From: an uncultured beta proteobacterium
Lineage (GTDB): Bacteria > Pseudomonadota > Gammaproteobacteria > Burkholderiales > SG8-41
Length of the DNA stretch: 34,027 nucleotides
Reading direction: 5' to 3'
NCBI GenBank assembly: GCA_903933915.1
Contig: CAIZLW010000055.1
Coordinates: 1 to 34,027 of the forward strand
A program made the translations under genes and the position numbers. Below are positions 17,515-25,268 of this stretch, one piece after another. Each line of letters begins with the position of its first letter. Within the stretch, counting starts at the first letter, position 1. The notes below the pieces were generated by a model. That model was given only the letters and a program-made list of their open reading frames with translations. It did not search any database and was not told where the DNA came from.

Positions 17515-19113
17515 CTAGTTCATCAGCAGTGCCGGCGGGGCGTTTTCGAGGACGCCCTGGCGGAAGCCTGCCTGGCTGGCGGCGATGTCCAGCGCCGCAG
17601 CATTCCACGCGTCATGAATGATTTTGCCGCCGGCTGTCAGTTCCGTGCCGACGGTACGCGGCTTCGCCAGCATGTCCCATAGCGTGGCCGAGTGGCGCTC
17701 CGGCACGTCGGTCATGGTGACGCGCCGCGGCGTCTGCAACGGCGAGGCGGAGGCCACCAGGAAACTGTTGATCCGCCGTGCGCCCGGCCAGTCCGGGCGG
17801 TATAGCGCCGCATGCGGCAGTTCGCTGGTCAGGGTGGCCAGAAGATGGGCGTAGGCACGCGGGTCTTCGATGTCGGCGAAGGTATTGAACACGGCAATGC
17901 CGCCGGGGCGCAGGCAGCGACGCAGGTCGCTGAAGAACTCCCGCGTAATCAGGTAGTCCGGTGTGCCGTCACCGTGGAAAAGATCAACCAATACGACGTC
18001 ATGGCGCGGCGTGCATTGCCCGACATAAGTGCGCGCGTCAGCCTGGTGCGTGGTCACGCGCCGTGCATCGAAGCCGAAGTAACGCGTCGCCACTTCGACC
18101 GACGACGGATCGATTTCGACGACTTCAACGCTACTGCCGGTGGCGGCAAGGCGTGAAGGCACGATGCCGGCGCCGAGGCCGAGCATCAGCACCTGCTGCG
18201 GTTGCGGGCGGTAGGCGCGCGCCAGCGCCTCCAGCGCATAGGTGTAGAACGACACCGAACGCTGATTTGAATCCACGGTGTTCTGGATCAGGCCGTCGTG
18301 AAAATACAGGCGCAGGAATTTGCCTTCGCCGTCGGCATTGCTGCGCAGCACCTTGACCGTGCCGAACAGCGAGCTGTGCACGGCCTCAACCCGCCATAAC
18401 GCACCGCTGAAGGCCAGTGGCCCTTGCCGCCCGGTGTAACGGTCGCCCTGCCAGGCGAGCAGTGTGGCGCTGACGATTGCGGTGATGGCGCAGGCGGTGA
18501 CCAGGCTGCGGCGGGTCATCGGCAGTTTTGAACCGGCAGCGACCAGCGACAGCACGCCGAGCAGCAGCGCGACCAGCAGGGTCGCGGTGTAGTTGCTGAT
18601 GTAGGGAATCAGGCCGAAGGCGGTAATCAGCACGCCGGCGACGGAGCCCAAGGTGCTGACAAAAAACACCAGACCGGAACCGGCATCGCCCTGGCTGCCG
18701 CCTTTCTGCCGCTGCAGCAGCAGGGCAACCAGCAGCGGGTTCATTGCCGAAGTGGCGATCAGCGGCAGCAGCAGCAGGATCAGGCAGGCGGCGAATGCGC
18801 CGCCGACCAGGCTCCAGCGCGCCAGCGGATGGAAGGCATAGGGATAGATCAGGCAGGCGGCGACGATGGCGATGCCGGCCAGCGCCGGCATGATCGAAAA
18901 CAACAATGCCAGGCGTTGCGGCGTTGGCGCTTTGGCACCGCCGGCGAGGCGGCCGCCCCACCAGTAGCCGAAGGCCAGTGAAATGAGCGTGATCGACAGG
19001 ATGCCGGTCCAGATGTACAGGCTGACGCCGAAGTACGGCGTCATGATGCGTGAAGCGAGCAATTCCAGCGCGAGAATCGCGCCGCCGGAGATGAAAATGA
19101 GGGCGAAAGGCAT
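17515..19113 (-). CDS. Membrane-embedded spermidine-synthase-like protein
   Basis: A 532-residue protein. Residues 1-222 hold about seven or eight hydrophobic membrane segments. From about residue 240 there is a spermidine-synthase/methyltransferase fold with motif I LGLGAG (311-316), an acidic nucleotide-binding residue E333 in VVEIDP, D359 in HQADAR, and LVDLFHGDGTPDYL (375-388). Proteins of this layout are usually annotated as fused MFS/spermidine synthase; most have no proven reaction. The frame extends upstream to 19329, but the first hydrophobic helix starts right after the ATG at 19113, so that start is used. It is convergent with paralogue 1 (10 bases) and divergent from paralogue 2, splitting the methyltransferase-like gene family. 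Confidence 0.85.
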   Translation of the reverse strand: MPFALIFISGGAILALELLASRIMTPYFGVSLYIWTGILSITLISLAFGYWWGGRLAGGAKAPTPQRLALLFSIMPALAGIAIVAACLIYPYAFHPLARWSLVGGAFAACLILLLLPLIATSAMNPLLVALLLQRQKGGSQGDAGSGLVFFVSTLGSVAGVLITAFGLIPYISNYTATLLVALLLGVLSLVAAGSKLPMTRRSLVTACAITAIVSATLLAWQGDRYTGRQGPLAFSGALWRVEAVHSSLFGTVKVLRSNADGEGKFLRLYFHDGLIQNTVDSNQRSVSFYTYALEALARAYRPQPQQVLMLGLGAGIVPSRLAATGSSVEVVEIDPSSVEVATRYFGFDARRVTTHQADARTYVGQCTPRHDVVLVDLFHGDGTPDYLITREFFSDLRRCLRPGGIAVFNTFADIEDPRAYAHLLATLTSELPHAALYRPDWPGARRINSFLVASASPLQTPRRVTMTDVPERHSATLWDMLAKPRTVGTELTAGGKIIHDAWNAAALDIAASQAGFRQGVLENAPPALLMN

Positions 19114-19136
19114 GGGGTAGGGGGAGGGCTGTCGGT

Positions 19137-19142
19137 TATAAT
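19137..19142 (+). promoter_or_regulatory. Candidate -10 box upstream of the methyltransferase-like operon
   Basis: A perfect TATAAT lies in the divergent gap between the membrane spermidine-synthase-like gene and paralogue 2, about 110 bases before the latter's ATG. No recognisable -35 hexamer sits 16-18 bases upstream. The reverse strand at the same place reads TATAAC and could serve the leftward gene. Confidence 0.35.
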
Positions 19143-19254
19143 TCGACGCCAATCTACCACACGCGCCGTCGCATTCCGGTGACGACAACAAGGTCGGTGG
19201 TGGCCTCCGGTTTACGGGCAGACAAAGACCGACACTTCGGCGGTGGAGACAATC

Positions 19255-20178
19255 ATGCAGCGTCTGATGAGGGTGGTTAAAGCAGTGCTGTTGCCGCTGG
19301 CGGTGGCTGCGGTAATGACCGCAGTCCATGCCGCCGACGTCCGTCCCAGCGTGCCTTATGTGCCGACGCCGCAGGCGGTGGTTGACCGCATGTTGGCGAT
19401 GGGGCGGGTGACTGCGCAGGACTACCTGATCGATCTCGGCTCCGGTGATGGCCGCATCGTGGTCACTGCGGCGAAAAAATTCGGTACTCGCGGTTTCGGC
19501 GTCGACCTCAACCCGGTACGCATCAGCGAGGCCAACGACAATGCGCGCCGCAGCAATGTCACCGACAAGGTGGCCTTTTACCAGCGCGACCTGTTCGAGA
19601 CTGATTTGTCGCAGGCGACGGTGATCACCATGTACCTGCTGCCGCGGGTGAATCTTGCGCTGCGACCGATATTGCTGGAGCTCAAGCCCGGCACGCGCCT
19701 GGTCTCACATGATTTCGACATGGGCGACTGGAAGGCCGATGAGTCCGTGCGCATGGATGCCGCGGACAAATTCTCCGGCGCCGGCGGCGACAGCGATGTT
19801 TATCTGTGGATCGTGCCGGCGCGGATTGCCGGCGTGTGGCGCGTGCAACTGCCGGTGTCGGGCAAGCTGCAGGCCTACGAAGTCACATTCGAACAGCAGT
19901 ACCAGCAGATTTCCGGTGTGGCGCGGGTCAATGGCCGGGCTGTAAAAATCGAAGTTGCGAAGCTGCGCGGTGATGAGCTGACATTTTCGTTTGTGGCCGA
20001 GGTCAATGGCGCTACGGTCAAACACGAATTCAGCGGCCGTGCTTCCGGCAACGAGATGACGGGGCAGGCCTCACTTTCCGGCAGCCTCATGGCGGCCCGC
20101 GTGGAGTGGACGGCTGAACGTGCGGCGCGTACCGCCGCAATACCGCCGGCGGCGGCATACAGAGAAATGGTCTATTGA
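19255..20178 (+). CDS. Exported class I SAM-methyltransferase-like protein, paralogue 2
   Basis: A 307-residue protein with a signal peptide (residues 1-26, ending AVHA), YVPTP (35-39) and SAM motif I DLGSGDGR (60-67). These are followed by GFGVDLN, RDLFETDLSQATVITMYLLP and LVSHDFDMGDW, then a beta-rich C-terminal domain with FEQQYQQISG and a closing WTAER. The ATG at 19255 is chosen over the in-frame GTG at 19243 because ggtggag (19242-19248) makes a good Shine-Dalgarno. It is the first gene of the five-gene run; its stop overlaps the next start by one base. A Pro/Ala-rich tail of about 15 residues follows the beta domain. Confidence 0.88.
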   Translation: MQRLMRVVKAVLLPLAVAAVMTAVHAADVRPSVPYVPTPQAVVDRMLAMGRVTAQDYLIDLGSGDGRIVVTAAKKFGTRGFGVDLNPVRISEANDNARRSNVTDKVAFYQRDLFETDLSQATVITMYLLPRVNLALRPILLELKPGTRLVSHDFDMGDWKADESVRMDAADKFSGAGGDSDVYLWIVPARIAGVWRVQLPVSGKLQAYEVTFEQQYQQISGVARVNGRAVKIEVAKLRGDELTFSFVAEVNGATVKHEFSGRASGNEMTGQASLSGSLMAARVEWTAERAARTAAIPPAAAYREMVY

Positions 20179-21077
20179 TGCACGATTCGGTAATGAGGCG
20201 GATGGCAGCCGGTGCAGCATTACTGGCGTGGACGATGTTGGCGACGGCGCAGGATTTTGGCGATACGCCTTATGTGCAGACCCCGCAGGTGGTGGTTGAT
20301 GCGATGCTGGAGACCGCCAAAGTCAGCAAAAACGATTACGTCATCGACCTTGGTTCCGGCGACGGGCGCATGGTCATAACCGCGGCGAAAAAAATCGGTA
20401 CACGCGGTTTTGGCGTCGATCTCGACAAGCGGCTGGTGGCGCTGGCGAACAACAATGCGCGCAAGGCCGGTGTTGCCGACCGTGCGAAATTCTATGCACG
20501 CGACCTGTTTGAAACCGATCTGTCGCCGGCCAGCGTGATCACGATTTATCTGCTGCCGGAAGTGAATCTGATGGCGCGGGCCAAGCTGCTGGCACTGGCG
20601 CCTGGCACGCGCATCGTGTCGCACGACTACGGTATTGGCGACTGGCTGCCCGACCGGGAATTCGAGATGGATGCGCCGGGCAAGCCGGTCGGCCGCTCGC
20701 AGAAAAGCAAGGTGCTGTTCTGGGTGGTGCCCGACAAGGTGGCCGGGCGCTGGGTATGGCCGGTGATGGTGGGTGGTCAGAAGCAGCAGGTGGAACTGGC
20801 GCTGAAGCAGAATTTCCAGAAGCTTGAAGCGACGGCAAAACTCGACGGGCGCACCGTGGTTGTTGATGAAGCAAAATTGACCGGCCGTCAGGTTGATCTG
20901 ACGCTGACGCTGCCGGAACTCGGCAAGGTCGCATTCAGCGGGCTGCGCATCAATCAGGCGCTGGAAGGCGAGATGCGCGTCGCCGGCAAACCGGCGCCAT
21001 GGAGCGCGGTGCGGGTGGAAATCCTCGACCCCGACCATGTCACGGCGCCGCCGCCGGTGATCCGCGAATTCCACTAG
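20178..21077 (+). CDS. Exported class I SAM-methyltransferase-like protein, paralogue 3
   Basis: A 299-residue protein with a signal peptide (about 1-24, LLAWTMLATA before Q). The family motif is altered to YVQTP (32-36), where the other copies have YVPTP or FVPTP. SAM motif I DLGSGDGR (57-64), GFGVDLDKRL, ARDLFETDLSPASVITIYLLP and IVSHDYGIGDW are intact. The C-terminal beta domain carries LKQNFQKLEA and ends WSAVR plus a short tail. Translation is coupled to paralogue 2 through TGATG. The frame also contains a TTG one codon upstream, which I reject. The gap to paralogue 4 is 14 bases. Confidence 0.88.
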   Translation: MHDSVMRRMAAGAALLAWTMLATAQDFGDTPYVQTPQVVVDAMLETAKVSKNDYVIDLGSGDGRMVITAAKKIGTRGFGVDLDKRLVALANNNARKAGVADRAKFYARDLFETDLSPASVITIYLLPEVNLMARAKLLALAPGTRIVSHDYGIGDWLPDREFEMDAPGKPVGRSQKSKVLFWVVPDKVAGRWVWPVMVGGQKQQVELALKQNFQKLEATAKLDGRTVVVDEAKLTGRQVDLTLTLPELGKVAFSGLRINQALEGEMRVAGKPAPWSAVRVEILDPDHVTAPPPVIREFH

Positions 21078-21091
21078 GCGCGGCGAGTGCC

Positions 21092-21946
21092 ATGCGTAAC
21101 TATTTGTTTATAAAAGTAATCATTTTCAGGGTTGCGATGCTTTTCGCGCTGCTGCTGCCGACGGCGCATGCGCAGCAGCAGTATTTCGATGTGCCGTTTG
21201 TACCGACGCCTTATGTGGTCATTGAGGAAATGCTGCGTCTCGCCAAAGTTACGCCGCAGGACTACGTGATGGATCTCGGTTCGGGCGACGGTCGCGTGCT
21301 GATCACTGCGACCAAACGCTATGGTGCGACCGGCATGGGTGTGGATCTCGACGGTGATCTGGTGGCGCAGAGCCTGGCGTCGGCGGCCGAAGCCGGTGTT
21401 GCCGAACGGGTGACGTTCCTGCAGCAGGATTTGTTTAAAACCGATTTAAGCCGGGCGACGGTGATCACCATGTATCTGCTGCCGGGCGTGATGATGCGTC
21501 TGCAGCCGCGGCTGCTGGATCTGAAACCGGGAACACGGTTGGTGTCGCACGATTTTCACCTCGGCGACTGGAAGCCGGATGTCACCACGCAGATCCGCAA
21601 GAACACTTTTCTGTGGATCGTGCCGGCGAAGGTGGCGGGACCGTGGCAGATCAAGGCGGCGCTGCCGGGTGACCAGCAAGACATCGAACTGGAACTGCGC
21701 CAGCGCTACCAGGAGGTCGACGGCCATGGAAAATTCGGTGGACGTCATGCGCAGATCTGGGAATCCCGCCTGTCGGGCGATCAGTTGAGTTTTGTGATGG
21801 TTGATGACCGCGATCGCGAGAACGAGGCGGCGTTGTATTTCGAGGGACGAGTCAACGGTGATGTCATTGAGGGTCGTGTGCGTCGTGGCACCGGCAATGC
21901 CCAGACCGTGCATGCTTGGCGTGCGGTACGCCCGACCGGCAAATGA
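21092..21946 (+). CDS. Exported class I SAM-methyltransferase-like protein, paralogue 4
   Basis: A 284-residue protein, the shortest full copy. The N-terminus is AT-rich and strongly hydrophobic (MRNYLFIKVIIFRVAMLFAL) with a cleavage site near AHA-Q (residue 27). FVPTP (36-40), SAM motif I DLGSGDGR (61-68), GMGVDLDGDL, QQDLFKTDLSRATVITMYLLP and LVSHDFHLGDW follow. The beta domain contains LRQRYQEVDG and ends WRAVR. The frame is open much further upstream inside paralogue 3, but the signal peptide fixes the ATG at 21092. Its stop overlaps the ATGATG start of paralogue 5. Confidence 0.88.
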   Translation: MRNYLFIKVIIFRVAMLFALLLPTAHAQQQYFDVPFVPTPYVVIEEMLRLAKVTPQDYVMDLGSGDGRVLITATKRYGATGMGVDLDGDLVAQSLASAAEAGVAERVTFLQQDLFKTDLSRATVITMYLLPGVMMRLQPRLLDLKPGTRLVSHDFHLGDWKPDVTTQIRKNTFLWIVPAKVAGPWQIKAALPGDQQDIELELRQRYQEVDGHGKFGGRHAQIWESRLSGDQLSFVMVDDRDRENEAALYFEGRVNGDVIEGRVRRGTGNAQTVHAWRAVRPTGK

Positions 21947-22842
21947 TGCGGATGCCGTTTAGCGGTGTGATGCGCCGCGGCCTGTTCGCTTTGGCGTTGT
22001 GCGGACCGCTGGCGGTTTCGGCTTCTGATGTGCCTTACGTGCCGACGCCAATGAATGTGGTGGATGCGATTCTGGAGCTGGGCGGTGTCGGCCCCGGCGA
22101 TTTTCTGGTCGATCTCGGTTCCGGCGACGGCCGCATTTCGATCCGCGCTGCGAAGCAGTTCGGCACCCGCGGTTTTGGCGTCGAGATCGAGCACCATCTG
22201 GTGCAAATGGCGCGCGATGACGCGCGCCGGCAGGGTGTGGCCGACAAGGTGACTTTTGATGCACGCGATCTGTTCGGCACCGACCTTGGCCGCGCGACGG
22301 TGATCACCGCTTATCTGCTGCCGGCGCTGAACCTGCGGCTGCGGCCGCAGTTGTTCGAACAGTTGCGGCCCGGTTCACGGATCCTGACCCATGATTTTGA
22401 TTTCGGCGATTGGCAGCCCGACCGCAAGGTAACGATTGCCGTGCCCGACAAGCCGTACGGCGCACCGCGCAGCGATATCATGCTGTGGGTGGTGCCTGCG
22501 GATTTCAGCGGCGTCTGGCAGTGGACGGTGCCCGGTGCCGATGGCGAAGTGCGTTACGAGTCGCGGATTGAACAGCGTTTCCAGATTCCCGAACTGGTGC
22601 TGACGACCCAGGGACTGCGCCTGGCGGTCAACGAGGCGCGGATCAGCGGCAATACGCTGAGTTTTGTGATCAACGGACCTGCCGGGCCGCAGCGCTACAG
22701 CGGCGAATTAAGCGGCAACAGAATCAGCGGGCAGGCGGTTCGCGGCAACGGCCAGGGCGTGACCTGGCAGGCAACACGCATCAAAACAGGCAAAATGGAT
22801 ATCGGGACGGGTGGTGCTACGCCTGTCGCGGTCGGCAATTGA
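21943..22842 (+). CDS. Exported class I SAM-methyltransferase-like protein, paralogue 5
   Basis: A 299-residue protein with a signal peptide (about 1-27, LFALALCGPLAVSA), YVPTP (32-36) and SAM motif I DLGSGDGR (57-64). The acidic nucleotide position is Glu here (GFGVEIE rather than GFGVDLD). ARDLFGTDLGRATVITAYLLP and ILTHDFDFGDW follow, the latter with Thr replacing the usual Ser before His-Asp. The beta domain has IEQRFQIPEL and ends WQATR with an 18-residue tail. The first ATG overlaps the paralogue 4 stop by four bases (ATGA); a second ATG one codon on is equally possible. It is 13 bases ahead of paralogue 6. Confidence 0.88.
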   Translation: MMRMPFSGVMRRGLFALALCGPLAVSASDVPYVPTPMNVVDAILELGGVGPGDFLVDLGSGDGRISIRAAKQFGTRGFGVEIEHHLVQMARDDARRQGVADKVTFDARDLFGTDLGRATVITAYLLPALNLRLRPQLFEQLRPGSRILTHDFDFGDWQPDRKVTIAVPDKPYGAPRSDIMLWVVPADFSGVWQWTVPGADGEVRYESRIEQRFQIPELVLTTQGLRLAVNEARISGNTLSFVINGPAGPQRYSGELSGNRISGQAVRGNGQGVTWQATRIKTGKMDIGTGGATPVAVGN

Positions 22843-22855
22843 CCAAGGAGCGGTG

Positions 22856-23803
22856 ATGAAACTGGTGAAAATGTTGGGCGAAATCGTGTTGGGCAAAATC
22901 GCGATGAGAAAAATCGCATTGGGCGTTATCGCGATGATGGGTTTGGCGCTGGCCTTGCCGGCAACGGCGCAGGAGGGGCGCGGCGACGTGGTTTACGTGC
23001 CGACGCCGCAGATCGTCGTCGACACCATGCTGGAACTGGCCAAGGTCGGCCCCAAGGATTTTGTCATCGACCTGGGTTCGGGTGACGGGCGGATCATCAT
23101 CACGGCGGCGAGCAAACGCGGCGCCCGGGGCTTCGGTGTCGATCTCGATACCGTGCTGCTGAAAATGGCCAATCAGAACGCGCAGAAAGCGGGCGTCACC
23201 GACAAGGTGCATTTTGTCGAGCAGAACCTTTTTCTGACCGATTTATCGAAGGCGACGGTGCTGACTACCTATCTGCTGCCGACGATGAATCTGCGGCTGC
23301 GCGCCAAGGTCATGTCGCTGAAACCGGGAACCCGGTTGGTCGCGCATGACTACCATTTCGGCGACTGGCATCCGGATGAGCAGCGCGAACTGATCGTGCC
23401 CGAGAAAAAAGTCGGCACGCCGGGTGTGAGCTATATTTTTTCGTATGTCGTGCCGGCCCGCGTTCCGGGCAAGTGGCAGTCACTGATGAATATCGACGGC
23501 CGCGAAACGCCGTTTGAATTCACCCTGCAGCAGGATTTCCAGGAACTCGAAGGCAAGGTCGACATCCGCGACCGCAGCGCCGACCTGCGCGGCCGCCTGG
23601 ACGGCGAGAGCATTCGCATGATCGCCGGCGGCCGCAACGGTATTCTGCGTCATGAGTTCACCGGTCAGGTCAACGGCGGCATCATCACCGGCACGCTGGC
23701 CCTCGGCGAAGGCGCGGCACGCAAGCAGATGCCGTGGACCGCGAAGCAGGTGCTGCGCGGCGAGCTGAAGCGCGCGGCCGACGAACCCGAAACTGAAAAA
23801 TAA
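22856..23803 (+). CDS. Exported class I SAM-methyltransferase-like protein, paralogue 6
   Basis: A 315-residue protein with an unusually long signal region (about 1-39) built on a five-residue repeat (LGEIV, LGKIA, MRKIA, LGVIA) before the hydrophobic core and the ATAQ cleavage site. YVPTP (47-51), SAM motif I DLGSGDGR (72-79) and GFGVDLD are intact. At the adenine-contact position the usual Asp is Asn124 (VEQNLFLTDLS), and the next motif reads LVAHDYHFGDW, with Ala for Ser. The beta domain has LQQDFQELEG and ends WTAKQ plus a charged tail. The ATG at 22856 is set by an aaggag Shine-Dalgarno five bases upstream. The APC permease follows after 59 bases. Confidence 0.88.
   Translation: MKLVKMLGEIVLGKIAMRKIALGVIAMMGLALALPATAQEGRGDVVYVPTPQIVVDTMLELAKVGPKDFVIDLGSGDGRIIITAASKRGARGFGVDLDTVLLKMANQNAQKAGVTDKVHFVEQNLFLTDLSKATVLTTYLLPTMNLRLRAKVMSLKPGTRLVAHDYHFGDWHPDEQRELIVPEKKVGTPGVSYIFSYVVPARVPGKWQSLMNIDGRETPFEFTLQQDFQELEGKVDIRDRSADLRGRLDGESIRMIAGGRNGILRHEFTGQVNGGIITGTLALGEGAARKQMPWTAKQVLRGELKRAADEPETEK
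22874..22933 (+). repeat. Four 15-base tandem repeats in the signal-peptide coding region of paralogue 6
   Basis: Units start at 22874, 22889, 22904 and 22919. Units 1, 2 and 4 begin TTGGGC, and the repeat core is (G/A)AAATCGYG; unit 3 is diverged. Each unit encodes five residues, so gain or loss would keep the frame. Confidence 0.75.
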
Positions 23804-23828
23804 TCCGGACTTGCAGTCATCACGTACA

Positions 23829-23850
23829 GCCGCGACGATAAGATCGCGGC
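23829..23850 (+). other. Intercistronic hairpin before the APC permease
   Basis: A seven-base inverted repeat, GCCGCGA (23829-23835) and TCGCGGC (23844-23850), has an 8-base loop and lies between paralogue 6 and the permease start at 23863. No U-tract follows; the permease Shine-Dalgarno (gggaga) does. It could tune relative expression of the last gene. Confidence 0.3.
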
Positions 23851-23862
23851 GGGAGAGTATGC

Positions 23863-25206
23863 ATGAGCACTGAACAGACTGCGGCAATGCCGCGCCAGAC
23901 GCTGTCCGTTACCGACGCCTGCGCGATGATCGTCGGCCTGATTGTCGGCGCCGGGATATTCGGCACGCCGTCGATTGTGGCTGGTGCCGTGGGCGATGAA
24001 TCGACGCTGTATATGGTGTGGATTGCCGGCGGCGTGTTCTCGATCATCGGTGCGCTGTGTTATGCGGAACTGGCGACGGCGTTCCCTTCCGCGGGCGGTG
24101 AATATCATTTCCTGCAGCGTGCCTTCGGCCGTTCGCTGGCTTTTCTCTACGGCTGGGCGCGGATGACGGTGATCGTTGCTGGTTCGATTGCGGTGTTTGC
24201 TTACCTGTTCGGCGATTACCTGTCGCGGGTGATCAACCTCGGCGCGCATTCCTCGGCGATCTGGGCGGCGCTGGTGGTGGTGGTGCTGACGGGGGTCAAC
24301 TATTGCGGTATCCGTGAAGGCAAGGCGACGCAGAACGTGTTTACGGTGCTGGAGGTTGGCGGCCTAGTGCTGATCATCGTTGCCGGTTTGTTTTTTGCCG
24401 CACCCCCGGCTGCCGTAGTGCCTGCGGCCGCTGGGGCGGACCAGCCCTGGTACATGGGTGCTGGCATCGGCTCGGCGATGATCTTTGTACTGTTCACCTA
24501 TGGCGGCTGGAATGATGCCGCGTATATCTCGGCTGAAGTGCGCAATCGCGAGCGCAATATGGCGCGTGCGCTGCTGATTGCCATCAGCGTGGTGGCGCTG
24601 CTTTATGTGCTGGTCAACTTCGCTTACCTGAAGGGTCTGGGTTACGACCAGATGGCGCGCTCCAATGCAGTGGCCGCTGATCTGCTCAAGGCGGTGTGGG
24701 GGCCAACAGGCGAGAAGGTCATCGCGATCATGATTGCCATTGCCGCGCTGACTTCGGTCAACGGATCAATGATTGTCGGCGCGCGTTCGAACTATGCGCT
24801 GGGCCGCGACTGGCCGATGCTCAGCTACCTCGGGCAGTGGCACGAGGCCAGCGGTTCGCCGCGCAATGCGATGCTGGTGCAGGGCGCCATTGCGCTGGCG
24901 CTGGTGGGGCTGGGCGCGATCCAGAATTCCGGGTTCAAGGGACTTGTTGAATATTCGCTGCCGGTGTTCTGGGGCTTTTTCCTGCTCACCGGTATCGCCC
25001 TGTTCGTGTTGCGGGCGAAGGAACCGGATGCACCGCGGCCGTTCAAAGTACCCATGTATCCGGTGGTGCCGGCCATTTTTGTGCTGATGTGCGGATACCT
25101 GCTGTATTCCAGTCTGACCTATCATCGCACGCACGCGCTGGTGGGCTTGGGCGTGCTGGCGGTCGGCGCGGTGGTCTTGCTGATCGCTAGATTAAAAAAG
25201 CAATAA
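23863..25206 (+). CDS. APC-superfamily amino acid/polyamine permease
   Basis: A 447-residue integral membrane protein with about twelve hydrophobic segments. The first helix has the APC signature IVGLIVGAGIFGTPSIV (about 24-40), and YAELATAFPSAGGEYHFL (about 67-84) is the conserved segment after helix two. VNGSMIVGARSNYALGRDWP (about 304-323) is also typical. The family moves amino acids, polyamines or related cations by proton symport or exchange; the substrate is not readable. It lies 59 bases downstream of the exported methyltransferase-like genes on the same strand, so it could be their co-transcribed partner. A stable hairpin follows the gene. Confidence 0.88.
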   Translation: MSTEQTAAMPRQTLSVTDACAMIVGLIVGAGIFGTPSIVAGAVGDESTLYMVWIAGGVFSIIGALCYAELATAFPSAGGEYHFLQRAFGRSLAFLYGWARMTVIVAGSIAVFAYLFGDYLSRVINLGAHSSAIWAALVVVVLTGVNYCGIREGKATQNVFTVLEVGGLVLIIVAGLFFAAPPAAVVPAAAGADQPWYMGAGIGSAMIFVLFTYGGWNDAAYISAEVRNRERNMARALLIAISVVALLYVLVNFAYLKGLGYDQMARSNAVAADLLKAVWGPTGEKVIAIMIAIAALTSVNGSMIVGARSNYALGRDWPMLSYLGQWHEASGSPRNAMLVQGAIALALVGLGAIQNSGFKGLVEYSLPVFWGFFLLTGIALFVLRAKEPDAPRPFKVPMYPVVPAIFVLMCGYLLYSSLTYHRTHALVGLGVLAVGAVVLLIARLKKQ

Positions 25207-25230
25207 AAACAAATACTTAAAATCATCCGC

Positions 25231-25253
25231 CGGGTGTCGCTGTGGCGCACCCG
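25231..25253 (+). terminator. Hairpin after the APC permease, possible terminator
   Basis: A strong stem forms between CGGGTG-T-CGC and GCGCACCCG (one bulged T, 4-base loop) 24 bases after the permease stop. No U-run follows, so intrinsic termination would be inefficient. The stem sits just before the htpG promoter and may protect the 3' end or mark a Rho-dependent stop. Confidence 0.35.
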
Positions 25254-25268
25254 ACAGGATGGCATGCG

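Noticed and set aside
17515..19113. Considered calling a genuine spermidine biosynthesis gene (speE)
   Set aside because: The membrane-fused layout and lack of speD or other polyamine genes make true spermidine synthesis unproven; only the fold is supported.
16614..23803. Considered calling the array protein-L-isoaspartate or rRNA methyltransferases
   Set aside because: The signal peptides and the YVPTP and LVSHDF-GDW motifs do not fit those cytoplasmic families.
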